Below are positions 8,821 through 16,812 of a DNA stretch of 64,000 nucleotides, in pieces (the stretch's first letter is position 1; every line of letters begins with the position of its first letter). Source of the stretch: DASUNP01 sp963728545 (GTDB taxonomy: Bacteria; Acidobacteriota; Blastocatellia; UBA7656); assembly GCA_963728545.1 (NCBI GenBank), contig CAVSKO010000003.1, positions 3,162,001 through 3,226,000 of the forward strand, written 5' to 3'. A program made the translations under genes and the position numbers. The notes under the pieces were generated by a model. That model was not told the origin of the DNA. It searched no databases and saw only the letters and a list, made by a program, of their open reading frames with translations.

Positions 8821-10213
8821 AAGCTTCCTCTCTCTTTTTCAATCTCACCCGCTCTAAAAGGAGAAGCGCGAGGGCAGGCGCGTAGATTGCCGCGCCGATC
8901 CACAGCGGTATATTCGGATAGCTCGGTATCAGCCATAAGAAATACAAAAACGCGGACGCGCCCGTCAGGTATAGCCACCCGGCTCGCGGCGCAAAGCATA
9001 AGAAAGGGATTATCCAGGCCGCATACCAGCTATAGCGCGGAGTGCTGAGGATTAAAAACAAGCCGATGAGCGCGACCGACGCGCGAGAAACGTCCACGAC
9101 GTCTCGTTTCGCTTTGAACAAAAAATATAGGGCAAGACCTATTAGCGCGAGCGCGGCCACGAGGGAGTATACGGGCGTTGGCAGATCGAAAAGCTTGCGC
9201 GCAACGTCCAATAGAAAATAGCGGCTCCCTGATTCGACAAAGCCTTCCTCTTTCAAATATCCCGGCAGGTAGCCTAAGACTCCCGCGCCCGCGCCCAGGT
9301 AGGGCAAGTACGCAATGATGATTGTAGCGACGAACGCAAAAATCATTTTCAGGTTGGCCCTGTCAGTTAATGTCGCGCGCACAGTGGGCCACACGCCTGC
9401 TTGCGGTCTTGCGATCAAAAACGCGGGCAGGAGTAAAGCGGGGTAGAGCTTCGTAAGAACTGCGAGCGCAAGGAAAAAACCGGTGAGCGCGTGTTTTTCC
9501 GAAACTCGCGCAAACAGCGCAAACGCAAGCAGCGCCATCAAGGCCGATTCGATGTGTCCGCTGTGCGCGCTTTCCCAGATTACGAGCGGGTGCCAGGCAA
9601 AGATGATCGCTCGCGCCGGGTCTAATTTCATTCGCGCAAGCGCAAGCATTATCGCCAGTATCGCCAGCAGATCAAAAAGCGACATCGTCGCCTTGAACGC
9701 CGTCACGTTTGAGGGGCTGATTAAATAAGTCGTCAAAAAGATTGCCTGCGCCACAGGCGGATAGATCGTGCGCGCGTAATCGGGCCGGTTGATGTAAGGA
9801 AATATTTTCTCATCGCGCAACGGCTCAAGCTCGCGCGCGACCGGCATGTAAAGATAAGGATTAATGCCCGCCGCCTGCACACGGCCATCCCAGATGTAGC
9901 GATAAACATCGCTCGAAAGATAAGGCGTCTCTATGACCAGGCGCTCGCGAAACGCAAAGGAGAAAACAAGAACTATCGCTATCGTAAATATGCGAATCGC
10001 TTTGTCCGTTTGATGGGTGTTTGTAGCGATCCAGCTTGCGACCAGGTAGACGGCGAACTGCAAGAGAAAAACGGTCGAGTACCAGAGGATGCTACTCGAC
10101 GCGAGGAGGTCCGCATTCTGGTCGTATAGCCGGTAGCTCGTTAGTCCGAGCAAAACAAGCGCGGCGGGCGCGACAAGCAGCCGAATACGCTGAGATGAAT
10201 AAACTCGCACCAA
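8789..10213 (-). CDS. GT-C type integral-membrane mannosyltransferase-like protein (copy 2)
   Basis: A 474-aa polytopic paralog of the gene at 5647-7119, on the opposite strand. The shared core includes SSDVYRYIWDGRVQAAGINP in the large extracytoplasmic loop, YPPVAQAIF, IIFAWHPLVIWESAHSGHIE and the C-terminal TPRYSWYAAWIIPFLCF. The start codon is TTG or an adjacent GTG near 10213. Copies 1 and 2 bracket the GT2 and methyltransferase genes, suggesting either sequential sugar additions by two GT-C enzymes or an inverted duplication that has diverged. Confidence 0.85.
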   Translation of the reverse strand: MVRVYSSQRIRLLVAPAALVLLGLTSYRLYDQNADLLASSSILWYSTVFLLQFAVYLVASWIATNTHQTDKAIRIFTIAIVLVFSFAFRERLVIETPYLSSDVYRYIWDGRVQAAGINPYLYMPVARELEPLRDEKIFPYINRPDYARTIYPPVAQAIFLTTYLISPSNVTAFKATMSLFDLLAILAIMLALARMKLDPARAIIFAWHPLVIWESAHSGHIESALMALLAFALFARVSEKHALTGFFLALAVLTKLYPALLLPAFLIARPQAGVWPTVRATLTDRANLKMIFAFVATIIIAYLPYLGAGAGVLGYLPGYLKEEGFVESGSRYFLLDVARKLFDLPTPVYSLVAALALIGLALYFLFKAKRDVVDVSRASVALIGLFLILSTPRYSWYAAWIIPFLCFAPRAGWLYLTGASAFLYFLWLIPSYPNIPLWIGAAIYAPALALLLLERVRLKKREEAFSAAPSLPGQ

Positions 10214-10306
10214 GGTAAAGAATATTAGTTTGAAAGCTTGCGGCTTTCAAACTGATGACTCAACCTTTGCTTGCGGCTGTGCGGGATGTCCACATATTGT
10301 TTATCC

Positions 10307-10429
10307 ATGAGCGCAGACAGTTTCAACTTTGATTTCAACGACGCGGGGCTGGCGGACCGCGTCGTGCTCGTAGCGGGCGGAACGGGCGGACTTGGGGCCG
10401 CGACCGTGGCTGAGAAAAATGATTCATAA
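10307..10429 (+). pseudogene. N-terminal remnant of a short-chain dehydrogenase/reductase
   Basis: A 40-codon open frame starts at ATG 10307 and ends at TAA 10427-10429. It encodes an SDR-like N-terminus with the first beta strand and glycine-rich NAD(P) loop (DRVVLVAGGTGGLGAATV, a TGxxxGxG variant) and then stops abruptly. The rest of the roughly 250-aa enzyme is absent and the M28 peptidase gene starts 24 nt later. It is best read as a deletion remnant. It lies in the gap between divergently arranged genes. Confidence 0.6.
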
Positions 10430-10453
10430 CATGCGATTGAAAATTCGGAGGCA

Positions 10454-12058
10454 ATGGATCGAATGCATAACGGACGCTTTGTGAGTTCAGCTCTCGCGCT
10501 TCTACTTGTTCTATCCGTAGGCAGCATAGGATTGAGCGCGCAGCGACGGGCGGCGCGCAAACCCGCCACGGCGCAGAAACCTGCCATAAGCGAAGATACA
10601 AAATCCGCGCTCGCTAAAATATCGGCAGATTCGCTTCGCGGCCATCTATCTTTTATCGCGTCCGATTTATTGGCAGGGCGCAACACGCCTTCGCCCGGCC
10701 TGGACGTTGCCGCCAGCTACATCGCGGCGCAGATGCGGAGGGCGGGGCTTGAGCCTGCGGGCGACGACGGATACTTTCAGACCGCGAACTGGCTGATGGC
10801 CGAGCGCGACATGGACAATTTCGAATTAAAGATTCAATCCGGCGGCGAAACCATTAATGTCGAGAAAGACCGCGTAAGCCTTCCGCCGTCAGCAGTCCTC
10901 GAACTGGCAAACGCTCCCGTCTTCAAGCTCGATTACAAAGAGCTGGCGGCCAGCAATTCGATTCCGCCTGAGATGATCGCCGGGCGAGCGATTATGACAG
11001 AGATTGCGGACTTTCGCCGAGAAGAGGGGCCTCGCCGCTCGGAGTTGTTTCAGGCGCAGAGTCAGTTCTTGCGGCGCATGGAAGAACTCAAAGCCGCGCT
11101 CGTCATCTCGATTGACAGAACGACGACGACCGGCGCGGGCGCGGGACAGGGGCGGTTGATAGACCCGGAAAATAGAGTCCCTCCCTTCGCCACATCGAGC
11201 GTTCCATTTGTCACCGTCCACTCCCCGGCAGTCGTAAAGCTTTATGACGCGATGCGACAGGGCGCAAACTCGGCGACCGTGTCCGTCAGATTGCCCGAGC
11301 TTCGAGAGCGACCAATAAAGCTCCGCAACGTCGTAGGGTTGCTGCGCGGCTCTGACGCGGCGCTCAAAGACACATGCGTTCTGTTGACGGCGCACTACGA
11401 CCACATAGGCGCGCGACCTGGCGCTTCCGGCGACGGCATTTATAACGGCGCAAACGATGACGGGAGCGGTACGGTTTCTGTGATAGAGATAGCTTCGGCG
11501 CTCGCCCAGATGAAGCAGCGCCCAAAGCGCAGCATACTTTTCATGACATTTTTTGGCGAAGAGAAAGGGCTGTTAGGCTCGCGCTATTACGGTCGCCATC
11601 CCGTTTTTCCGATTGAAAAGACCGTAGCCGATATAAACCTGGAGCAGGTTGGCCGCACGGATAGCACCGAAGGGCCGCAACTGGGGACGGCCTCGCTTAC
11701 GGGATTTGATTATTCGGACGTGGGCGCGATTTTAAAAGAGGCGGGCGCGCTTACGGGAGTCAACGTCTACAAGCACGAGCGCAACAGCGACACTTATTTC
11801 GGTCGAAGCGACAACCAGGCGCTAGCCGACCAGGGCGTGCCCGCCCACACCCTGTGCGTGGCTTTCGCGTACGCGGATTATCACGGGCTGGGCGACCACT
11901 GGGAAAAGATCGATTACGCGAACATGGAAAAAGTAGCGCGCACGGTTGCGCTGGCCGTCGTGATGATCGCCAACAATCCGCAAGAGCCGAAGTGGAATGA
12001 AGCTAATCCGAAAGCCGCGCGCTATTTGAAAGCGTGGCAGCAGCGCCGCACCCCTTGA
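10454..12058 (+). CDS. Secreted M28-family zinc aminopeptidase
   Basis: An exported metallopeptidase of about 534 aa. A signal peptide (LALLLVLSVGSIGLSAQ) follows the N-terminus. A PA-type insert domain lies between residues about 120 and 290. The catalytic region shows TAHYDHIG (zinc His), NGANDDGSGTV (bridging Asp), TFFGEEKGLLGS (catalytic Glu-Glu) and the final zinc His in DYHGLGDHWEK. M28 enzymes of this kind cleave N-terminal residues from peptides outside the cytoplasm. GGAGG lies very close to the ATG at 10454, so the ATG at 10463 is an alternative start. Confidence 0.9.
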   Translation: MDRMHNGRFVSSALALLLVLSVGSIGLSAQRRAARKPATAQKPAISEDTKSALAKISADSLRGHLSFIASDLLAGRNTPSPGLDVAASYIAAQMRRAGLEPAGDDGYFQTANWLMAERDMDNFELKIQSGGETINVEKDRVSLPPSAVLELANAPVFKLDYKELAASNSIPPEMIAGRAIMTEIADFRREEGPRRSELFQAQSQFLRRMEELKAALVISIDRTTTTGAGAGQGRLIDPENRVPPFATSSVPFVTVHSPAVVKLYDAMRQGANSATVSVRLPELRERPIKLRNVVGLLRGSDAALKDTCVLLTAHYDHIGARPGASGDGIYNGANDDGSGTVSVIEIASALAQMKQRPKRSILFMTFFGEEKGLLGSRYYGRHPVFPIEKTVADINLEQVGRTDSTEGPQLGTASLTGFDYSDVGAILKEAGALTGVNVYKHERNSDTYFGRSDNQALADQGVPAHTLCVAFAYADYHGLGDHWEKIDYANMEKVARTVALAVVMIANNPQEPKWNEANPKAARYLKAWQQRRTP

Positions 12059-12104
12059 GCGCCCGATGCGCGCTTCGAGTCAGTTCTTTTTCGGTAGAGT
12101 ATGT

Positions 12105-12310
12105 TTGAAAAGCCTCGAAGAGGCGCAATTCAATAGCCCGGCGCAGCGCGCCCGGTAAGGCAGGCATACATCAAAAAGCCCTGAAAGGGCGAAATAAAGT
12201 TTCGAATTATTTCGCCCTTTCAGGGCTTGAATAAACTAACGATCACAACCTGGGGCGATCCCCCAGGCTGTTGAATTGCGCCTCTTCGAAGCTTATGGAC
12301 TACCTTTTCA
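12105..12310. repeat. Nested palindromic (REP/MITE-like) intergenic element
   Basis: There are three nested complementary arm pairs: GTTTGAAAAG with CTTTTCAAAC (outer), GAAGAGGCGCAATTCAA with TTGAATTGCGCCTCTTC (middle) and AAGCCCTGAAAGGGCGAAAT with its complement (inner, 12176-12228). The whole can fold into one long stem. The outer right arm overlaps the 3' end of the TPR reading frame at 12300. It may serve as a bidirectional terminator between the converging genes. Confidence 0.6.
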
Positions 12311-13751
12311 AACACCACCTATATTCCCAAATTCTTCCCTTACTCGATTGCTCGATTAGAGAACCGACTCGCTGCACAAGGTCGGTGATGCGCGAGTCGG
12401 AGCGGAGTGCGTCGAAGAAAGGGTTGACTTTAAGATAGGCTATATCGAAAGCGCGGTCCTGATAGAGTTTTTCGAGCCATTGAAATGCCTGATCCTTGTC
12501 GCCGATTGCCGCATAAAGAATCGCAAAGCTATAAGCCGGAACGTATCGTCGTTTGGCAATCGCCTTTAGTTGATCGAGCGTTTTCAACGCCTCTCCTCGC
12601 TTTCCTGATGCGGCAAAGGCGTGTCCGAGATAGGCCAACACGAACGGATCATCACTCAATTGCTGCGCCCGCCTGTATTCGGCGATTGCCTCAGGGAGAG
12701 CGCCTTTCATCGCATAGGCCATCCCTAAGAAATAATGCGCGGTGTAAAAGTTTTGATCCATCTCGATGGTCTTGCGCAACTGTTCGATGGCGTTGTCGTA
12801 CTGGCGCGCGTAAAAATAGTCGGCCCCCAGGTCGGCGTTGATAATCAAGGAGAGCGGGTCGAGTTCTCGCGCACGCTTGCCCTCCTCGATGGCCTCGTCG
12901 AATCGCCCCATAGCAAGCAGTATGCTGTTGGCATACCAGTGGCGAGCCGTCGCATAATTCGGATTCAACTCGATGGCCCGTTGAAATTCCCTGTTCGATT
13001 CCGCGAAGTTCCAATCGTAAGCAAAGAGCGCTTGCGCCAACGAGGTATGCGCTTCGGCAAGCGTCTCATCGAGTTCCAGGGCCCGCCTGGCCGTCGCTTT
13101 CGCTTTCGGGTAAAACTCTTTCGGCGAGCCGACGGAATAATTGGGCATCAAGACGTAAGCATCGGCCAGACCGGCGTAAGACAGCCCGTCGCCAGGGTCT
13201 AGCTCAATCGCTTTATTGAAACACTCGATGCTCTTTTTGAGAGCCTCGCCCGTCCTCTCGTTCCAGTAGAAGCGTCCTTTCAGGTAAAGCTGATAAGCCG
13301 CCGAGTTCTCCGTGTAATGCTTGGTCATGCGGCTCTGGTCTGCGCCCGACAGCTTCAGCCGCAAGTGGGCCGAGATATCCTTCGCGATGTTGCGCTGCAT
13401 GGCGAGCAAGTCGGCGACATTTTGCTCATACTGTTTCCCCCAGAGTTGTTTATTCTCTTCGACGTCCGTCAGCTCGACGCTGATACTCAGCCTCTCTCCG
13501 CGTTGCAGGATGCGGCCCGTCAGCACTGCGCGCACGCCCAGTTCCTTACCCGCCAACAGCGGGTCTAGCTCTTTCCCTTTGTAGCGAAAGACCGAACTGC
13601 GGGCGATCACCCGCAAGGCAGGAAGCTGGGCCAGATCGTTGATGATACATTCGGTCAATCCATCCGAGCGGTACTCAGTTTCCGGGTCGTGATTCTGATT
13701 GACGAAGGGCAGCACCGCAATCGAATCAAGAGGGACTTCCGAATCCTTCAC
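12300..13751 (-). CDS. C-terminal TPR half of a frameshifted kinase-TPR protein
   Basis: This frame encodes a TolB/FlgO-like domain (SIAVLPFVNQNHDPETEYRS, AVLTGRILQRGERLSISVEL) followed by about nine TPR units, such as AIELDPGDGLSYAGLADAYV. The frame stays open upstream of the GTG at 13751 to a stop at 13992-13994. That upstream part encodes SSAEYLVSEIKQHKKAALL and a membrane helix (LASLFVALAAFVALAAIGVV), as expected for the linker between an acidobacterial-type kinase domain and its extracytoplasmic TPR domain. The kinase frame 13903-15090 lies directly upstream in another phase, so the two are halves of one roughly 930-aa gene. It may be real decay or a base-call error. Confidence 0.75.
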   Translation of the reverse strand: MKDSEVPLDSIAVLPFVNQNHDPETEYRSDGLTECIINDLAQLPALRVIARSSVFRYKGKELDPLLAGKELGVRAVLTGRILQRGERLSISVELTDVEENKQLWGKQYEQNVADLLAMQRNIAKDISAHLRLKLSGADQSRMTKHYTENSAAYQLYLKGRFYWNERTGEALKKSIECFNKAIELDPGDGLSYAGLADAYVLMPNYSVGSPKEFYPKAKATARRALELDETLAEAHTSLAQALFAYDWNFAESNREFQRAIELNPNYATARHWYANSILLAMGRFDEAIEEGKRARELDPLSLIINADLGADYFYARQYDNAIEQLRKTIEMDQNFYTAHYFLGMAYAMKGALPEAIAEYRRAQQLSDDPFVLAYLGHAFAASGKRGEALKTLDQLKAIAKRRYVPAYSFAILYAAIGDKDQAFQWLEKLYQDRAFDIAYLKVNPFFDALRSDSRITDLVQRVGSLIEQSSKGRIWEYRWCLKR

Positions 13752-13902
13752 GAGCGAATAATAGAGGACGACGCCAATGGCGGCGAGCGCTACGAACGCG
13801 GCGAGCGCTACGAACAGCGATGCCAGGAGGGCCGCTTTTTTATGCTGTTTGATTTCACTGACCAGGTACTCGGCGCTCGATGCCGTGCGCGGTCCGGCGT
13901 CA

Positions 13903-15090
13903 TTAATCCTTTCGGCCTTTGCCTCGCTGGCGGTCTCCGGCCCGACCGGTTTGGCCCCGCCGGTTCTCGGTTTCCAGACTGCCGGAGCGTACTAATTTGG
14001 CCTGCACCTGAATTTCTTCTCTCAGGTTTTTCAGGTCAACGAGTAAGTCCTCCATCGTTTGATAACGTTCGTCTATCCCTCTTCGCAACGTCTTGCTGAT
14101 AATACGTTGGAACTCGGGGGGAACATCCGGCGCAAGCTCGGCCAGCGGCTGTGGCTCTTTCTCAAGAATGGCGACGATAACATCGGCGCTCGAATCGCCT
14201 GCAAACGGCACGCAACCGGCGATCAGTTCATACAGCACGATCCCGAGGCTGAAAATATCCGTGCGCGCATCAAGGGTTTTGCCGCGCGCCTGCTCAGGCG
14301 ACATGTAACGGACCGTGCCCATCACCATTCCCGGCTCCGTTTCGATCACCTGTAAGGCGGACGCGCCGCTCAGTGGCCTGGGCGGCTCGGCCAGCTTGGC
14401 TAACCCGAAGTCCAACACTTTGACGTAGCCGTCGGGCCTGAGCATTATATTTTCCGGCTTGATGTCGCGATGAATGATGCTTGCTCTGTGCGCCGCCGAA
14501 AGGGCGGCAGCCACTTGAATGGCGATCTCAAGGGTCTCGGCGAGCGTCACCTTGCCGCGCTTCATCAACTGGCGCAGCGTCTCTCCCTCAATATACTCGG
14601 TGGCAATGAAATGCGAGTCATCTTGCTCGCCGATGTCATAGACCGTGAGGATGTTGGGATGCGACAGCGCCGAAGCGGCGTAGGCTTCCAGTTGGAATCG
14701 TTTCAGACGTTGCTCGTCTGTGGTTACGCGGGCGGGCAACAGTTTCAACGCCACGCGGCGGCGGAGCTTGCTGTCCTGGGCCAGATAAACTTCGCCCATG
14801 CCGCCGCGCCCAATCATCTCCAGAATGTGATACTGGCCGAGCCGGCAGCCAGCCTGTAACTGCGTGGCGGGATCCGCCCGGCCCTCCGCCAACGACTCGT
14901 ATGCCGGCGAATTCATAAAGCTGCCGGACTGCTCGTGCGCGGCGATAAGGGCCTGCAACTGCTTGAACAACTCCGTGTCCGCTCCGCACGCCGCCGCGAG
15001 GTAAGCCGCTCGCTCGCTCGCGTCGCGTTCAAGCGCGGCAAAAAAGAGTTCCTCGATTTGCCGCATGCGGTCAGGGGTGTTCGTCGCCAT
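13903..15090 (-). CDS. Ser/Thr protein kinase domain (N-terminal half of frameshifted kinase-TPR)
   Basis: A 395-aa kinase with all Hanks motifs: the glycine loop IGRGGMGEVYLA, VALKLL (Lys), IIHRDIKPENIML (catalytic loop), VLDFGLAKL (Mg) and the activation end YMSPEQARG. The N-terminal helical preface (MRQIEELFFAALERDASERAAYL) is the form usual in acidobacterial kinases that lie next to ECF sigma genes. The last 30 residues (SGSLETENRRGQTGR...) are an out-of-frame tail; the true continuation is the frame of 12300-13985. The frameshift must lie at about 13905-13992. The sigma factor gene ends 15 nt upstream, so the two are probably cotranscribed. Confidence 0.88.
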   Translation of the reverse strand: MATNTPDRMRQIEELFFAALERDASERAAYLAAACGADTELFKQLQALIAAHEQSGSFMNSPAYESLAEGRADPATQLQAGCRLGQYHILEMIGRGGMGEVYLAQDSKLRRRVALKLLPARVTTDEQRLKRFQLEAYAASALSHPNILTVYDIGEQDDSHFIATEYIEGETLRQLMKRGKVTLAETLEIAIQVAAALSAAHRASIIHRDIKPENIMLRPDGYVKVLDFGLAKLAEPPRPLSGASALQVIETEPGMVMGTVRYMSPEQARGKTLDARTDIFSLGIVLYELIAGCVPFAGDSSADVIVAILEKEPQPLAELAPDVPPEFQRIISKTLRRGIDERYQTMEDLLVDLKNLREEIQVQAKLVRSGSLETENRRGQTGRAGDRQRGKGRKD

Positions 15091-15105
15091 TGAAATGCTA
15101 TTTCT

Positions 15106-15666
15106 TTATCGGCTTAACTGGGCTCGCAGCCAGGCTCGGGCAAACTTCCAACCGCGCTCGACCGTAGCGGGCGATACGTCGAGCACAGCGGCGGTCTCTG
15201 CGATGGTCAGCCCGCCGAAGTAGCGCAACTCCACGATCTGGCCATACTGCGGATTCAAGTCTGCCAATTCCTGCAAGGCTTGATTGAGGGCCAACAGATC
15301 GATTCCAGATTCGTTATCGAAGCGGTCCGCTGCGGCAATCGATAGCCGCACCTGTGAGCCGCCGCGTTTGGCGGCCTGTCGCGAACGGGCATAGTCGACC
15401 AGCAGGTCGCGCATGATCTTGGCAGCGAGGCCGAAGAACTGCGCGCGGTTTTGCCAGTTCATATTTTGCTGCGGCGCAAGGCGCAAGTAGGCTTCGTGGA
15501 CAAGCGCCGTTGCCTGCAAGGTATGGTTGATTGAGCGCCGGCGCAGGAAGTGCTGCGCATGTCGGCGCAGGTCGTCATAAACCAGCGGCATCAGCTCGTC
15601 GAGCGCCGCCTTGTCGCCGGCGCTCCATTTAACCAGCAGTTGGGTTATCGCATGATCCGTCTGCAC
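15106..15666 (-). CDS. ECF-type RNA polymerase sigma factor (TIGR02999-like)
   Basis: A 186-aa sigma-70 family protein of the ECF subgroup common in Acidobacteriota and Planctomycetes. Region 2 contains LVHEAYLRL and RAQFFGLAAKIMRDLLVDYAR. Region 4 has the helix-turn-helix QIVELRYFGGLTIAETAAVL followed by SPATVERGWKFARAWL. It precedes the kinase gene by 15 nt, a familiar sigma-kinase pairing in which the kinase is thought to act in the same signalling route. No anti-sigma factor is visible. Confidence 0.92.
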   Translation of the reverse strand: MQTDHAITQLLVKWSAGDKAALDELMPLVYDDLRRHAQHFLRRRSINHTLQATALVHEAYLRLAPQQNMNWQNRAQFFGLAAKIMRDLLVDYARSRQAAKRGGSQVRLSIAAADRFDNESGIDLLALNQALQELADLNPQYGQIVELRYFGGLTIAETAAVLDVSPATVERGWKFARAWLRAQLSR

Positions 15667-16133
15667 AGTTGCTTCCTTGGACCGTTACGAAATTGAAGGT
15701 TCGAGGCTTAATTGATTGGCAGCTATTCCGCCCGCGAGTTTAGCAGGAATCGTTTTTTTCAGCAATTTTTTTGTTTTTCAGAATTTTTTTGCAGGTGCGT
15801 GAGGGGATTTGTCGCGATTTTACGGTCTTTGTAATAGATGAGGAATCATCTCAGCCCCCGACGGGCAGGCGGCCTCCATGGAGGCCGCCTGCCCTGCATG
15901 AGAATCAGCTCCCATATTAATCAAAAGGAGATCGGTCGTGACCGGTAACCCTTTCCCCAAATTGACGATCATTCATCCTTACCTGTGGATCATTATTGTA
16001 AATGAGACGATGAAGATCCTGATCGTGAAAGCGGCATTCCCACATGCCAGGATCATTGTCGGCGTCATCTGGGATAGCGATTACAGCATAAGGGTGGCGC
16101 TGGCTGCCGGTGATTGCGCCTATAAGGAAGTAT
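15667..16133. other. 467-nt intergenic region with a 32-bp perfect palindrome
   Basis: No convincing gene. It holds an A/T-rich stretch upstream of the minus-strand sigma gene (15720-15800), probably its promoter region, and a perfect 32-bp palindrome at 15863-15894 (arms GGGCAGGCGGCCTCC and complement around CATG). The palindrome has no following T-run, so it is more REP-like than a standard terminator. A short frame from 15938 has no recognisable product. Confidence 0.5.
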
Positions 16134-16430
16134 ATGAAGAAAGCTCACGTTGTAATTGTGGCGATGGTGATAGTGATAGGATTTGGGATGCTGCTGACCG
16201 AAAGGGTAAAGGCGGCATCCTTCACTGTCGATAACCTGAACGACAGCGGCGCGGGCTCGCTGCGACAGGCCATCATAAATGCCAACGCGGCGGGCGGCTC
16301 ACTTTCAACGTGACGGGCACGATCAACTTGCTGAGCGCGCTGCCCAGTCTCTCCAATGGCTCGTTGAGCATCAGCGGCCCCGGCGCGAATCTTCTGACCA
16401 GTTTATACGCACGCTTCAGTGTAGCTCATT
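16134..16430 (+). pseudogene. Remnant of an exported beta-helix (CSLREA-type) protein
   Basis: An ATG at 16134 opens a signal peptide (MKKAHVVIVAMVIVIGFGML) and the hallmark start of secreted right-handed beta-helix/CSLREA proteins, FTVDNLNDSGAGSLRQAIIN. After NANAAGG the frame breaks near 16300, and the next frame continues the family sequence (FNVTGTINLLSALPSLSNG, SISGPGANLL) before homology vanishes around 16410-16430. The normal protein would be several hundred residues long. This is a 5' fragment with a deletion or frameshift. Confidence 0.6.
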
Positions 16431-16812
16431 TGATCGCATTGAGGGCGCGGCTTACTTTCGCTTTATAACCTTACTGCCCCAACGGCTCCGCATCCATCCT
16501 CGTGCCTGCCAGGGTGAAAGGAGCGGAAAAGAACAACTCCCCCGCAACATCAAAGACTTCAAGCCTCATAAAGTTGTCTCGCGGTAAACCCCGCCGCGCG
16601 CAACAGGAGTTTCCGAAATATTCAGAGAGATTGCGGTATGGCCGCATGTGTGTTAGGTTGTCGCAACCAACGCAAGCGGTTCAGAACTTCTCGTTAAACG
16701 GGATCATACTGAAGGCGATGGTATGGCTTCTTTGTGAGTGATGCTCACTTATCACTTTCAAAAGCGGATGTAGTTGATGGACTGAAAGCGGTAATCAACT
16801 GACCATCGATCT
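16431..16812. other. Non-coding or degenerate stretch
   Basis: I find no supported gene in these 380 nt. The frames lack recognisable motifs and the stretch is probably leftover sequence from the disrupted beta-helix gene plus the upstream region of the kinase at 16813. Confidence 0.4.

Noticed and set aside
10225..10686. A 153-aa minus-strand frame opposite the M28 gene start
   Set aside because: It is the antisense of the peptidase signal region and the SDR remnant, and has no motif.
15938..16234. A 98-aa plus-strand frame before the beta-helix remnant
   Set aside because: The recognisable signal peptide and beta-helix start belong to another frame beginning at 16134.
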